Shown here in pieces: positions 26,975-37,049 of a DNA stretch of 53,927 nucleotides. Source of the DNA: Chitinophagaceae bacterium (lineage in GTDB: Bacteria > Bacteroidota > Bacteroidia > Chitinophagales > Chitinophagaceae); the NCBI GenBank assembly GCA_016786885.1, contig JAEUVO010000010.1:1-53927 (forward strand), in the 5' to 3' direction. Position 1 is the first letter of the stretch. Each line of letters starts with the position of its first letter. The translations under genes were made by a program, and so were the position numbers. Below the pieces are notes generated by a model. It saw nothing but the letters and a program-made list of their open reading frames with translations. It ran no database searches and was not told where the DNA came from.

Positions 26975-26992
26975 ATTTGACATTTGTCAAAT
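26975..26992. promoter_or_regulatory. Perfect 18-bp palindrome, possible Crp/Fnr-type operator of the GH3 gene
   Basis: ATTTGACATTTGTCAAAT is an 8-2-8 inverted repeat. Its core TTGAC-N4-GTCAA has the spacing of Fnr-family sites (TTGAT-N4-ATCAA). It lies 5 bp after the stop of the Crp/Fnr regulator gene and 48-65 bp upstream of the GH3 ATG, both on the minus strand. On that strand the TTG of the palindrome could double as a -33 box. There is no T-tract, so a terminator is unlikely. Confidence 0.5.
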
Positions 26993-26997
26993 AATAA

Positions 26998-27561
26998 TTA
27001 CCTGGAAGACCTGATTCGGCTCAATGTTTCAAGTGTTATACCGAGAAAAGAGGCTATGTACGAAAGCGGCACCCGTTGAATGATATTCGGGGATGTTTTT
27101 AACAAACGGTCATACCGTTGATGTGCAGTTTCAAACTGGATGGAATCCATCCTTTCCTGTGAAAGGATAAGTGAGGCCGTTATCATTTTGCGGAGTAGTT
27201 TTTCTATATCATGATGCCGATCAGCCAGTGCCATAAAGTCGTTATAAGAAATACCATAGACTTCTGAGGGCTCCAGTGTTTGAATAATAAGGTGGCTGGG
27301 TGTTCGTTGAAAATAGCTGGTGATAGATAGAAAGAATTGCTCATCCAGGGCAATCCATTCGGTGATTTCCTTTCCATTCTTGTAATAATATATGCGGGCT
27401 GCTCCTTTTTGGATAAAGTAAAGGTAGTCCGAAACAGTCTGCTCTCTTACCAGCAAATGATCTTTGGGAACTGACCAGTATTTCCAGGCTGCCAAAAAAC
27501 TGATCATGCTTTGTGGTGACAAAGAAGATATTTTGAGAATGGCTTTTTGTAACATTTCCAT
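26998..27561 (-). CDS. Crp/Fnr family transcriptional regulator
   Basis: DNA-binding regulator with an N-terminal cyclic-nucleotide-binding-like beta-roll (about residues 25-115: VREQTVSDYLYFIQKGAARIYYYKNGKE as landmarks) and a C-terminal winged helix whose recognition part reads YIASFLGITLETLSRIR. It has no cysteine cluster for an Fe-S centre, and the roll lacks a clear cAMP-binding Arg-Ser signature, so the ligand, if any, is unknown. At 187 aa it is a typical short Bacteroidota member. Its start is only 37 bp from the divergent LD-carboxypeptidase start, and a TAATTTTC element (27566-27573) ends 4 nt before its ATG. A palindrome just after its stop may be its own binding site controlling the next gene. 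Confidence 0.88.
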   Translation of the reverse strand: MEMLQKAILKISSLSPQSMISFLAAWKYWSVPKDHLLVREQTVSDYLYFIQKGAARIYYYKNGKEITEWIALDEQFFLSITSYFQRTPSHLIIQTLEPSEVYGISYNDFMALADRHHDIEKLLRKMITASLILSQERMDSIQFETAHQRYDRLLKTSPNIIQRVPLSYIASFLGITLETLSRIRSSR

Positions 27562-27598
27562 TTTAGAAAATTAGTGAAAGAAATGATATTTTTAATTT
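27562..27598. promoter_or_regulatory. 37-bp divergent promoter region of Crp/Fnr and LD-carboxypeptidase genes
   Basis: Two -7-like elements are packed here: TAATTTTC on the minus strand (27566-27573) and TATTTTTA on the plus strand (27587-27594). Each ends exactly 4 nt before its ATG. The -33 regions would lie inside the opposite gene or element. Both mRNAs would be nearly leaderless. Confidence 0.4.
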
Positions 27599-28507
27599 AT
27601 GATTAAAATACCCACCTATTTACAGAGGGGCGATACAATCGGATTGGTTTGCCCTGCCGGTTTTATGATGGCGGAAAAAGTACAGGCTTGCATTACTGCA
27701 TTACAGCAATGGGGCTATGCGGTTAAAATTGGAAAAACAGTGGGAAGCGATTCTCAAACCTATTTTTCTGGAACAGATGAAGAACGGCTGAATGATTTTC
27801 AGCAAATGCTTGATGATGATGAAGTAAAAGCGGTGCTCTGCGCCAGGGGTGGTTATGGTATGGGCCGTATCATAGACAGGATCGACTTCAAAAAATTCAA
27901 GAAACAACCTAAATGGATAATCGGGTATAGCGATATCACTGTATTACATAGCCATCTTTATACTAATTATTATATATCATCCCTGCATTCGCCGATGGCA
28001 GGAGCATTTAATGATGGTGGCAGTGCTAATGAGTTTGTTCTCTCTTTGCGTAATGCACTGGAAGGAAAAAAAATCAGGTACCAGTGTGATGTGCATGAGT
28101 TTAACAGGAAGGGAGAGGCGATAGGAGAGTTAGTGGGAGGTAATCTTGCTTTATTGGCTCATTTGGTAGGTTCTGATTCCGATATAAAAACCCGTGGTAA
28201 AATATTGTTTCTTGAAGATGTTGGCGAACAGTTGTATAATATTGACAGGATGATGTACCAGTTGAAAAGGAGTGGTAAGATTGCCCGGCTGGCAGGGTTG
28301 GTACTGGGCGGATTTACAGAGACAAAAGATACTGAAAGACCCTTCGGTCAGACAGTCCATGAAATACTCAGGGATATTGTAAAGGAATATGATTATCCTG
28401 TATGTTTTGATTTCCCTGTCAGTCATACCGACAGAAATTATGCGTTGAAAATTGGTGTGGGATATAAATTGAAAGTTGGGAAATCAAAAGTTACACTAGA
28501 AGAATAA
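27599..28507 (+). CDS. ldcA: LD-carboxypeptidase, peptidase family S66
   Basis: Cytoplasmic serine peptidase that removes the terminal D-alanine from murein tetrapeptides during peptidoglycan recycling. Family landmarks: GDTIGLVCPAG near the start, LCARGGYGMGRIID, nucleophile Ser111 in IGYSDIT, Glu in ILFLEDVGEQLYNIDRM and His in FPVSHTDRNYAL, which complete the Ser-Glu-His triad. Length 302 aa is normal and no signal peptide is present. It is divergent from the Crp/Fnr gene (37 bp) and ends before the katG terminator region. Members of S66 also include microcin-immunity proteins (MccF), which share the triad; nothing in the context suggests that role, so LdcA is preferred. Confidence 0.92.
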   Translation: MIKIPTYLQRGDTIGLVCPAGFMMAEKVQACITALQQWGYAVKIGKTVGSDSQTYFSGTDEERLNDFQQMLDDDEVKAVLCARGGYGMGRIIDRIDFKKFKKQPKWIIGYSDITVLHSHLYTNYYISSLHSPMAGAFNDGGSANEFVLSLRNALEGKKIRYQCDVHEFNRKGEAIGELVGGNLALLAHLVGSDSDIKTRGKILFLEDVGEQLYNIDRMMYQLKRSGKIARLAGLVLGGFTETKDTERPFGQTVHEILRDIVKEYDYPVCFDFPVSHTDRNYALKIGVGYKLKVGKSKVTLEE

Positions 28508-28531
28508 AAAATGTCCCGCCAGAGGCGGGAC
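28506..28531 (-). terminator. Terminator of katG
   Basis: GTCCCGCC (28513-28520), AGA loop, GGCGGGAC (28524-28531): a perfect 8-bp GC-rich stem. On the minus strand it is followed by a T-run (the plus-strand A's at 28506-28511), so it terminates katG transcription. It lies 60 bp past the katG stop. Confidence 0.85.
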
Positions 28532-28590
28532 GTTAACCATTAACCTCAAACCATGATTATTTAGGGGTTTTTCGTTGCCGTTTTTGTTTC

Positions 28591-30819
<2,229 letters not shown>

Positions 30820-30822
30820 TTA

Positions 30823-30839
30823 TGTTACTACGGGTAACA
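30823..30839. promoter_or_regulatory. Short inverted repeat in the katG leader
   Basis: TGTTAC-TACGG-GTAACA, 6-bp arms with a 5-nt centre, 16 bp upstream of the katG ATG. It could be a regulator half-site pair or a small leader hairpin; no known consensus is matched. Confidence 0.3.
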
Positions 30840-30888
30840 AAAGTGTGATAAAAATTTTATAATTAAGATTGATTAATTTTATATTCTC

Positions 30889-30903
30889 ATAGATAAAATC
30901 TAT
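30889..30903. promoter_or_regulatory. OxyR-binding element in the oxyR-katG intergenic region
   Basis: ATAGATAAAATCTAT agrees at every defined position with the E. coli OxyR element ATAGntnnnanCTAT. Full E. coli sites have two such elements 7 bp apart; upstream of this one only a weak A/T-rich partner is seen. It ends 4 bp before the oxyR ATG and lies about 80 bp from the katG ATG. Confidence 0.6.
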
Positions 30904-30907
30904 TAAT

Positions 30908-31849
30908 ATGACTTTTGTGCAACTGGACTATATCATTGCCGTGGATACCTGGCGTCATTTTGCCACAGCAGCAGAACATTGCTTTGTCACTCAGCCAACT
31001 TTGAGTATGCAGATCCAGAAACTGGAGGAAGAACTGGACGTTAAGATATTTGACCGTAGTAAGCAACCAGTGGTTCCTACTGAAACAGGGGCAGAGATCA
31101 TTGAACAGGCAAGGGCTATACTGGCTGGCAGAAATAATCTGCTGGAGACTATACAGGACAAAAAGGGAATTCTTACTGGTGAATTAAGAATTGGGATCAT
31201 ACCTACTCTTGCACCTTACCTGCTGCCATTGTTCATCCAGCCATTTACTAAAAAGTATCCTGAAGTCCGGCTGGTGGTGCATGAAATGATGACTGAACTG
31301 ATTATTTCAAGATTACGGGAGGGCAAGATTGATGCAGGGATATTGGTCACTCCTTTACAGGAGGCAGGAATAAAAGAGTATGTGCTCTTTTATGAAGAAC
31401 TGATGGCTTATGTATCCCGTAAGAATGCAGTGTATGAAAAAACATATGTGTTGCCGCAGGATATTGATCCGAATAAATTGTGGTTGCTGGAAGAAGGACA
31501 TTGTTTTCGTTCGCAGATCGTCAATTTATGTGAGCTTCAGAAAATTAGCCGGGAAGCTAGTCATTTTGATTATGAAGCAGGCAGTATTGAGACACTCCGG
31601 CGTATGGTGGAGATGAACGATGGTATAACGATCATTCCTGAGCTGGCAACACTTGATATGCCACTGAAGCAAACACAACTCATACGTCATTTTAAAAAAC
31701 CATCCCCCATGCGGGAAGTAAGTTTGGTGGTACATCGGAATTTTGTGAAGAAGAAACTGATTGATGTATTGCGGCAGGAAATATTACATACAGTTCCGGA
31801 AAAAATAAGAAAGAATAAAACACCGAATGTAGTGCCTGTAGAATTATAG
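30908..31849 (+). CDS. oxyR: Hydrogen-peroxide-sensing LysR-type regulator OxyR
   Basis: Transcription factor that activates peroxide defence genes when two cysteines form a disulfide. The N-terminal winged helix (residues 1-60, HFATAAEHCFVTQPTLSMQIQKLE) is standard LysR. In the effector domain Cys199 and Cys208 fall in EGHCFRSQIVNLC with eight residues between them, the same numbers and spacing as the redox pair of E. coli OxyR. Length 313 aa is normal. Divergence from katG and a matching box in front of it make the assignment strong. The last 6 bp overlap the stop region of the convergent hydrolase gene. Autoregulation is likely because the box overlaps its leader. Confidence 0.95.
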   Translation: MTFVQLDYIIAVDTWRHFATAAEHCFVTQPTLSMQIQKLEEELDVKIFDRSKQPVVPTETGAEIIEQARAILAGRNNLLETIQDKKGILTGELRIGIIPTLAPYLLPLFIQPFTKKYPEVRLVVHEMMTELIISRLREGKIDAGILVTPLQEAGIKEYVLFYEELMAYVSRKNAVYEKTYVLPQDIDPNKLWLLEEGHCFRSQIVNLCELQKISREASHFDYEAGSIETLRRMVEMNDGITIIPELATLDMPLKQTQLIRHFKKPSPMREVSLVVHRNFVKKKLIDVLRQEILHTVPEKIRKNKTPNVVPVEL

Positions 31850-32653
31850 TTTGAGTACTGAATCCAGCTTCTGAATTGTTTGCCCGTACATAAAGAGATT
31901 ATTATGACTTCCTCCTTTCAGAGTGATGATCTCATCTGTTTGTTTGAGAAAGGGCATCAGTCGTTTAGAATTCTTGTAAGGAACTATCCTGTCCCTGGTA
32001 CCATGAAAAATAGATACCGGGGCAGTAACTTTTTGCAGGTATTGCCAGGTCGGTATTTCATAATGCAACATCCATCTTACAGGATAAATGGGCAGATAAT
32101 GTTTCACTACAGCGGGAAAATCATAATAAGGGGTTTCAAGAATTAACCTCCGGCAGTCACGGACAGAAGCAAGTTGTGCAGCGATTCCGGTTCCCATGCT
32201 TTTACCATAGATGATGATACTATCAGCTGAAAAACGCTTACGGGCAATCTTATATACCTGCATAGCCCAATCATACAGCTTTTGTTCAGTCAGCTTGCCA
32301 GTGCTTTTACCAAAGCCAGGATAATCTATCATCAGCACCTGGTACCCATGCCGGGTGAAATAAGGAATGTATTTAGCATACCAGGAAATGTTTCTTTTGT
32401 TGCCATGGAAGTAAAGTACAATTCCTTTTGATACAGTACCACTACTTTCGAAATCAACAAGATTTAGTGTGTCTTCCGAATCTATAGGGATGCTGATATC
32501 TTTATGTGGTTCAGGAAAATTATAACTATGGGTTCTGTTCAAAGTAACAGGATGGAAAAGCACGGCATCCTGCAAAAAAAATAATGCAATCCCTCCGGAT
32601 ATATAAATGATAGCGACAATCTTTGCCCATTTGATTATTCTTTTCTTGTTCAT
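31844..32653 (-). CDS. Alpha/beta hydrolase with N-terminal membrane anchor (paralogue 1)
   Basis: Serine hydrolase of the BEM46/YfhR-like type; the substrate is unknown. A hydrophobic N-terminal segment (about residues 9-29, IVAIIYISGGIALFFLQDAVL) should anchor it in the membrane. The fold landmarks are YFHGNKRN (oxyanion region), the nucleophile elbow YGKSMG, the acid in FHGTRDRIVPY and the His in KGGSHNNLF. It is about the same length as, and strongly similar to, the protein encoded at 33955-34743. The two flank a TPR lipoprotein gene, suggesting duplication. A bidirectional hairpin terminator separates it from the lipoprotein gene upstream. Its 3' end overlaps the last 6 bp of oxyR on the other strand. 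Confidence 0.86.
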   Translation of the reverse strand: MNKKRIIKWAKIVAIIYISGGIALFFLQDAVLFHPVTLNRTHSYNFPEPHKDISIPIDSEDTLNLVDFESSGTVSKGIVLYFHGNKRNISWYAKYIPYFTRHGYQVLMIDYPGFGKSTGKLTEQKLYDWAMQVYKIARKRFSADSIIIYGKSMGTGIAAQLASVRDCRRLILETPYYDFPAVVKHYLPIYPVRWMLHYEIPTWQYLQKVTAPVSIFHGTRDRIVPYKNSKRLMPFLKQTDEIITLKGGSHNNLFMYGQTIQKLDSVLKL

Positions 32654-32671
32654 CCGGGCAAAGATGAAAAG

Positions 32672-32700
32672 AAAAAGGACATGAACTTCATGTCCTTTTT
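32672..32700. terminator. Bidirectional terminator hairpin after the TPR lipoprotein gene
   Basis: AAAAAGGACATGAA (32672-32685) and TTCATGTCCTTTTT (32687-32700) are perfectly complementary, giving a long stem with A/T ends that act as a T-tract on either strand. It lies 9 bp past the lipoprotein stop on the minus strand and just upstream of the hydrolase start. Confidence 0.85.
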
Positions 32701-32708
32701 AACTTTAT

Positions 32709-33857
32709 TTAGTACTGGTTAAAGTAATTTCTTATCCTGTAAAGAGCATTGTTACTTATTTCTTCCATCAGGCATCTCATGATCTCTGATTCGGTAGGCG
32801 AAAATTCTTTCCTGCGGTTAACCAATTGCTTTTCACTTTCGCTTAAGGCTCTTTCATCTCCGGTAAAAGTGGTGAACTCAGTACTCCAGTCATGGTTGGC
32901 TGCAAAATTGTCGCTCCATAACCAACGGCCATTTTCGTCTCTTACGTTTACCTGCAGTACAGCATCAGAATGCATGGTCCTCCTGGTAGTAGTAATAGTA
33001 GCAAATACTTTTGCATATTCTTTTACTATTGAATCAGGTTTGTAAACGGTTTCTTTTACTACAATTTCTTTTGATACTTTTCTGCTGCTTCTGTCGTCAC
33101 GGTATCTGCCAATATCAACGGTGGCCATTCTCATTTCGACTTCTTTATCCACCCGGATGTTTTGGCTGCGGGCATCCCAGCCGGAGTAGAATTTTACAAA
33201 TTCATTTCCACTACTGTACTGAAGGTTACGGATCAACTGATCGTCAAAATTATTCTCTCCAACTGTATATGAACTATATACAAAGCCTACCTGTTGTTGC
33301 ATGGGTAATACCACAACATTCGTAACTGCATAGTCATATGCTTCATTCATCTTCTGCATGACATCCCGGTCGCCGGGTAAGAATTTTAAGGCGGCCTGGA
33401 ATTCCCGGTAGGCATTGCGGTAACTTTGTTTGTTATACCGCTGCATAAAAGCAATACCTCTGTCATAACGAACATCACCGGCTTTTTCACGGTAGGTTAC
33501 CAGGTAGGAGGAGTAATCAACAGGATTTACAATAGCAAAAACCTCAGGTACCCGGTAAATAGCATCATACATCCGCTGCAATGAAACATACTCATTATAG
33601 TTCCATTCCCATTTTAGTTCATTCGTACTAGCTGAATTGGTACGGATACGATTTTCATGATCGTTTACTGCATAACGATAAGATTCCCTGATGATGTTTA
33701 ATAATTTGGGATCATCCGGATCTTTCTGCAATTTTTTTGCAGCCAATTCAACAGCTTCGGTATAATTACCTTTTTCATATAATTTACTGGCTGTTTTGCA
33801 GGAGATGGCCAGTATACTGATCCCGGTAAAGAATAGAGTGTAGAGTTTTAGTTTCAT
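32709..33857 (-). CDS. TPR-containing lipoprotein, function unknown
   Basis: The start is set at 33857 rather than an ATG 18 bp upstream: it has a GGAGGT Shine-Dalgarno 4 nt before it and begins directly with a lipoprotein signal (MKLKLYTLFFTGISILAISC, the Cys being the acylated residue). The N-terminal half carries two or three helical repeats of TPR type (KLYEKGNYTEAVELAAKKL; IAFMQRYNKQSYRNAYREF), so an outer-membrane or periplasmic scaffold role is likely. The C-terminal half is beta-rich (FVYSSYTVGENNF, DAVLQVNVRDENGRWLW) and ends NNALYRIRNYFNQY. It lies between the two hydrolase paralogues, on the same strand. I recognise no named family. A well-formed terminator follows it. Confidence 0.8.
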   Translation of the reverse strand: MKLKLYTLFFTGISILAISCKTASKLYEKGNYTEAVELAAKKLQKDPDDPKLLNIIRESYRYAVNDHENRIRTNSASTNELKWEWNYNEYVSLQRMYDAIYRVPEVFAIVNPVDYSSYLVTYREKAGDVRYDRGIAFMQRYNKQSYRNAYREFQAALKFLPGDRDVMQKMNEAYDYAVTNVVVLPMQQQVGFVYSSYTVGENNFDDQLIRNLQYSSGNEFVKFYSGWDARSQNIRVDKEVEMRMATVDIGRYRDDRSSRKVSKEIVVKETVYKPDSIVKEYAKVFATITTTRRTMHSDAVLQVNVRDENGRWLWSDNFAANHDWSTEFTTFTGDERALSESEKQLVNRRKEFSPTESEIMRCLMEEISNNALYRIRNYFNQY

Positions 33858-33861
33858 AAAT

Positions 33862-33867
33862 ACCTCC
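33862..33867 (-). promoter_or_regulatory. Shine-Dalgarno sequence deciding the lipoprotein start
   Basis: Minus-strand GGAGGT, 4 nt before the ATG at 33857. Such strong ribosome-binding sites are rare in this window and in Bacteroidota generally, and it supports the second of two possible ATGs. Confidence 0.6.
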
Positions 33868-33954
33868 GTTTTCATGTAGTACGTTCAAATTGCAGTCCAG
33901 TTAACAGCAAGTGCCGTCAATTAGATAATCATTAACAAATAATGAACAGCAGGA

Positions 33955-34743
33955 TCAGAATTTAAGAATGTCGCGGATGAAATTGTGGTATTCATCAAAG
34001 GAAGGCAGGTTGTTATGTCCTCCACCATGTATGCGTATGAGAGTGATCTTTTGGGGGTTTATCTTCTGCAGCGCCTGGCTATGCCTGAAAGGGATCAACC
34101 AGTCTTTGGTGCCATGGATAATGTAAGTGTGACACTTTACGTTAGGCAGCCATTTATCAGTGCGGAGATGAAAGCGGAGTACAATACGAAGAGGCAGGAT
34201 CGGTAAAAAACGTTCTATTACTCTCAAAAAGTTAAAATAGGGAGCATCCAGGATAAGGTAGCGGGGACTGTTGTCGGAAGCAAGCTTGGTAGCAAACCCG
34301 CTTCCCATGCTGCGACCATAAACGATCAAATGATCTTCAGCATACTTTTCTTTTAATTTATTATAAACAAATTGCATGTCGTTCAGCATTTCTTTTTCGC
34401 TCCGTTTGCCAGTACTCTTGCCAAAGCCCCTGTAGTCAACCAGCACTACATCATAATCGTACCGGTAAAAATCCTTGGCATAGCGGGCCCAGCCTTTTAT
34501 GCTTCTTGTGTTTCCGTGAAAATATAGTATCAATCCTTTTGGATTTTCCCGGAAGAAGTGCAGCCCATTGATGCGGACACCCGGTTCTATATCAAAAAAA
34601 TATTCTCTGAAAGGGACATCGTATTTAAACTGGAAATCCTGCTTTAATTTTTCTGGCTTGAATATTAATTTCTCCTGCAGAAAGTAAGCAAGTACAGAAA
34701 GTGCAGCAATGCCGATAATGATATACCAGATAAAAGTGGGCAA
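33955..34743 (-). CDS. Alpha/beta hydrolase with N-terminal membrane anchor (paralogue 2)
   Basis: Paralogue of the hydrolase at 31844-32653: same anchor-plus-domain layout and the same landmarks, YFHGNTRS, nucleophile elbow VYGRSMGSG, acid in IHGTKDWLIPF and His in HGGGHNNL. The N-terminal hydrophobic stretch is about residues 3-22 (FIWYIIIGIAALSVLAYFL). The only usable start is TTG (34741-34743): an in-frame TAA lies four codons upstream and there is no Met before the nucleophile region. It lies 56 bp downstream of kup on the same strand and 97 bp upstream of the TPR lipoprotein. Which ester or thioester it cleaves is not evident. Confidence 0.85.
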   Translation of the reverse strand: MPTFIWYIIIGIAALSVLAYFLQEKLIFKPEKLKQDFQFKYDVPFREYFFDIEPGVRINGLHFFRENPKGLILYFHGNTRSIKGWARYAKDFYRYDYDVVLVDYRGFGKSTGKRSEKEMLNDMQFVYNKLKEKYAEDHLIVYGRSMGSGFATKLASDNSPRYLILDAPYFNFLRVIERFLPILPLRIVLRFHLRTDKWLPNVKCHTYIIHGTKDWLIPFRHSQALQKINPQKITLIRIHGGGHNNLPSFDEYHNFIRDILKF

Positions 34744-34799
34744 GCCTGTTTTGGTTTATAAGCTGAAATTAAGGAAGAAGCCACAAAATCAGTTCTTTA

Positions 34800-36758
34800 T
34801 TATTCTTCCACTCTTTTCAATTTCAGGTTAGTTACAGGTGCCACAATCAACGGGAATTTTTCTACAGTTACATTGGCAAGGTCAAGTCCGAACCCTTTTT
34901 CCTCTGACAGACTATGATCTTTCAACCAGAAATGGAACTTCATGATCACCCTTTCAAAGAAAGGCAGTTCATTATCCTGGCTCAGGTATTTTTCCATTAC
35001 CATAAACTGGAAATCGCCTACCGTATTGCTGCTGGCAAGACTTTCGTATCGGCTGATGATATTTACCTCCTTATTGGCTACAAGGTCTTCCACTACTTTG
35101 CGGAACATAAGGTTGATCCGCGGTTGCATCCGGAATCCCAGACGGAAATCAACCCGGATTATATCATTTGGAATGATATGTTCAACTACATACTCGCAGG
35201 TATAGGGATTGTCTACTGTATCAATATGAACGAACCAGTAAATATCAGCTCTTTTGGGTTTTTTGTTGAGTATAGAGTAGATGATTTTATGCTCAATTTC
35301 TTTTGGGTTATTGGCGCTGGTCATATACACCAGGTGGGTGGCATATTTGGGAACAGATTTATCATTACTCAGCTCTTGTATTTTGGGTATATAATGTTCC
35401 AGGCGTACGAACTCCACATAACGGTTCTTGATTTTTCTTGCTCTGTACCATACATACATTACCAGGAATAAAACACCACCTACAATAAGAGTAACGTAAC
35501 CTCCATGCGGAAACTTTTCAAGATTGGCAAAGAGAAAACTGAATTCAATGGAGAAGTAAACCAGCAAATAAATGTATATGAGTAAGGGCTTTACCCGAAG
35601 TAATACCAGGAAATTGGCAAATAGTATGGAAGTGGCAATCATACAGAGTGTGATAGCAAGACCATAGGCCGCCTCCATATTAGTAGACTTTTTAAAATAG
35701 AGTGTTATTCCAACACAGCCGAGAAATAAAAGGAGATTTACACCAGGAATATAAAGCTGACCTCTTTCCTCCGTGGGATAATTAATTTTCATTTTAGGCC
35801 ATAGGTTAAGTCTGATAGCTTCACTTACTAATGTAAAGGACCCGCTTATCAATGCCTGGCTTGCGATAATGGCTGCAGCTGTGGCTATTATTATACCAAA
35901 TAAACGGAACCAATCCGGCATAATGCCATAAAATGGGTTTCCAGCCGAAACGTCGAAAACCGTTCCATTATGATGTGCTAACAACCATGCACCCTGGCCG
36001 AGATAATTAAGGATCAGGCAAGATTTTACAAAAATCCATGAATACCGGATATTCCATTTACCGCAATGTCCAAGGTCGCTATATAAAGCCTCCGCACCAG
36101 TTGTACATAGAAAGACAGCCCCGAGTATCCAGAAACCTTTAGGATATTGGGTAAGTAAATTAATGGCGTAATGCGGACTGAAGGCTTTGAAGATGCCAGG
36201 ATCATCGCTTAAATGTATTATACCAAGTAATGCCAGCATAAGAAACCAGATAGTCATTATCGGGCCAAACATTTTGCCAATCGAGGCGGTTCCAAATTGC
36301 TGCATAAAAAACAACACAGTGAGGATACCCAATACGATATAAACAATTGTCCAGAGCTCAATATTATTAAGAGCAGGTATCTGACGTAACCCTTCTACAG
36401 CTGATGTTACAGAAATGGGCGGAGTTATCATTCCATCAGCAATCAGTGCAGCACCTCCAAGCATTGCTGGTATTACCAGCCATTTTTTTCGTCTTCTCAC
36501 CAGGGCAAAAAGAGAGAAAATGCCGCCCTCCCCCCTGTTATCTGCTCTGAGAGTAAGAATGACATACTTTATAGTTGTTTGTAAAGTAAGTGTCCAGATT
36601 ATGCAGGATAGCCCTCCAAGAATCAGGTCTTCACTGATTTGTTTGCCATTGATAATTGCATTGAAAACGTAAAGAGGTGAAGTTCCAATATCACCATAAA
36701 TAATTCCGAGGGCAATAAGTAACCCTGCGCCGGTAACCTTGTTTGTCGATGCTTTCAC
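34800..36758 (-). CDS. kup: KUP-family potassium uptake protein
   Basis: Proton-coupled K+ importer of the inner membrane. The signature GIIYGDIGTSPLYVF is near the N terminus (about residues 18-32), followed by roughly twelve transmembrane helices up to about residue 445, including YSDLGHCGKWNIRYSW and AAIIASQALISGSFTL. A cytoplasmic C-terminal domain of about 200 residues follows (THLVYMTSANNPKEIEHKI and later segments). Length 652 aa is typical. It begins with GTG (36756-36758); no ATG gives the complete N terminus. Upstream is a 291-bp region shared with a divergent gene; no K+-responsive or c-di-AMP riboswitch is recognised there. Confidence 0.97.
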   Translation of the reverse strand: MKASTNKVTGAGLLIALGIIYGDIGTSPLYVFNAIINGKQISEDLILGGLSCIIWTLTLQTTIKYVILTLRADNRGEGGIFSLFALVRRRKKWLVIPAMLGGAALIADGMITPPISVTSAVEGLRQIPALNNIELWTIVYIVLGILTVLFFMQQFGTASIGKMFGPIMTIWFLMLALLGIIHLSDDPGIFKAFSPHYAINLLTQYPKGFWILGAVFLCTTGAEALYSDLGHCGKWNIRYSWIFVKSCLILNYLGQGAWLLAHHNGTVFDVSAGNPFYGIMPDWFRLFGIIIATAAAIIASQALISGSFTLVSEAIRLNLWPKMKINYPTEERGQLYIPGVNLLLFLGCVGITLYFKKSTNMEAAYGLAITLCMIATSILFANFLVLLRVKPLLIYIYLLVYFSIEFSFLFANLEKFPHGGYVTLIVGGVLFLVMYVWYRARKIKNRYVEFVRLEHYIPKIQELSNDKSVPKYATHLVYMTSANNPKEIEHKIIYSILNKKPKRADIYWFVHIDTVDNPYTCEYVVEHIIPNDIIRVDFRLGFRMQPRINLMFRKVVEDLVANKEVNIISRYESLASSNTVGDFQFMVMEKYLSQDNELPFFERVIMKFHFWLKDHSLSEEKGFGLDLANVTVEKFPLIVAPVTNLKLKRVEE

Positions 36759-37049
36759 TTTTGGGATTGTGGTTTGGTTTTTGGGCTGCCCGCCGGTATC
36801 CGGTCAAATCCGGGTATACAGGTACAGATTTTACTTCTGTAAGAGCAGAACTACAAAGGTATAGGCAAAATATAAATACAAAGAACAACCTGGCGAACTT
36901 TACTTTCCGTTTATTGCCGCAAACCTGAAGCAATGCAGCGAAAATCGACCCTGCACCCGTCTCCTGAGTGTAATAGTACCGGCAACTGCATCGATGAAAA
37001 TACGGTCACAGGTTTGGCCGCTATGGCGTAACTTTAATATGGAAAAACT
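36759..37049. other. Intergenic region between divergent kup and unknown exported gene
   Basis: 291 bp. A GC-rich segment near 36785-36815 (GCCCGCCGGTATCCGG then CCGGGTATACAGG) could fold into a hairpin in the kup leader. TAACTTTA at 37029-37036 is a -7-like element for the plus-strand gene at 37050, without a clear -33. Two short frames in it overlap kup out of frame and have no coding character. Nothing else is seen. Confidence 0.45.

Noticed and set aside
26928..26990. Upstream extension of the GH3 frame
   Set aside because: Would place 21 residues without signal character before a complete signal peptide, and runs through a palindrome that looks regulatory.
36691..36933. 80-codon frame overlapping the kup start
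   Set aside because: Out of frame with kup, no promoter or motif; the sequence is better explained as leader DNA.
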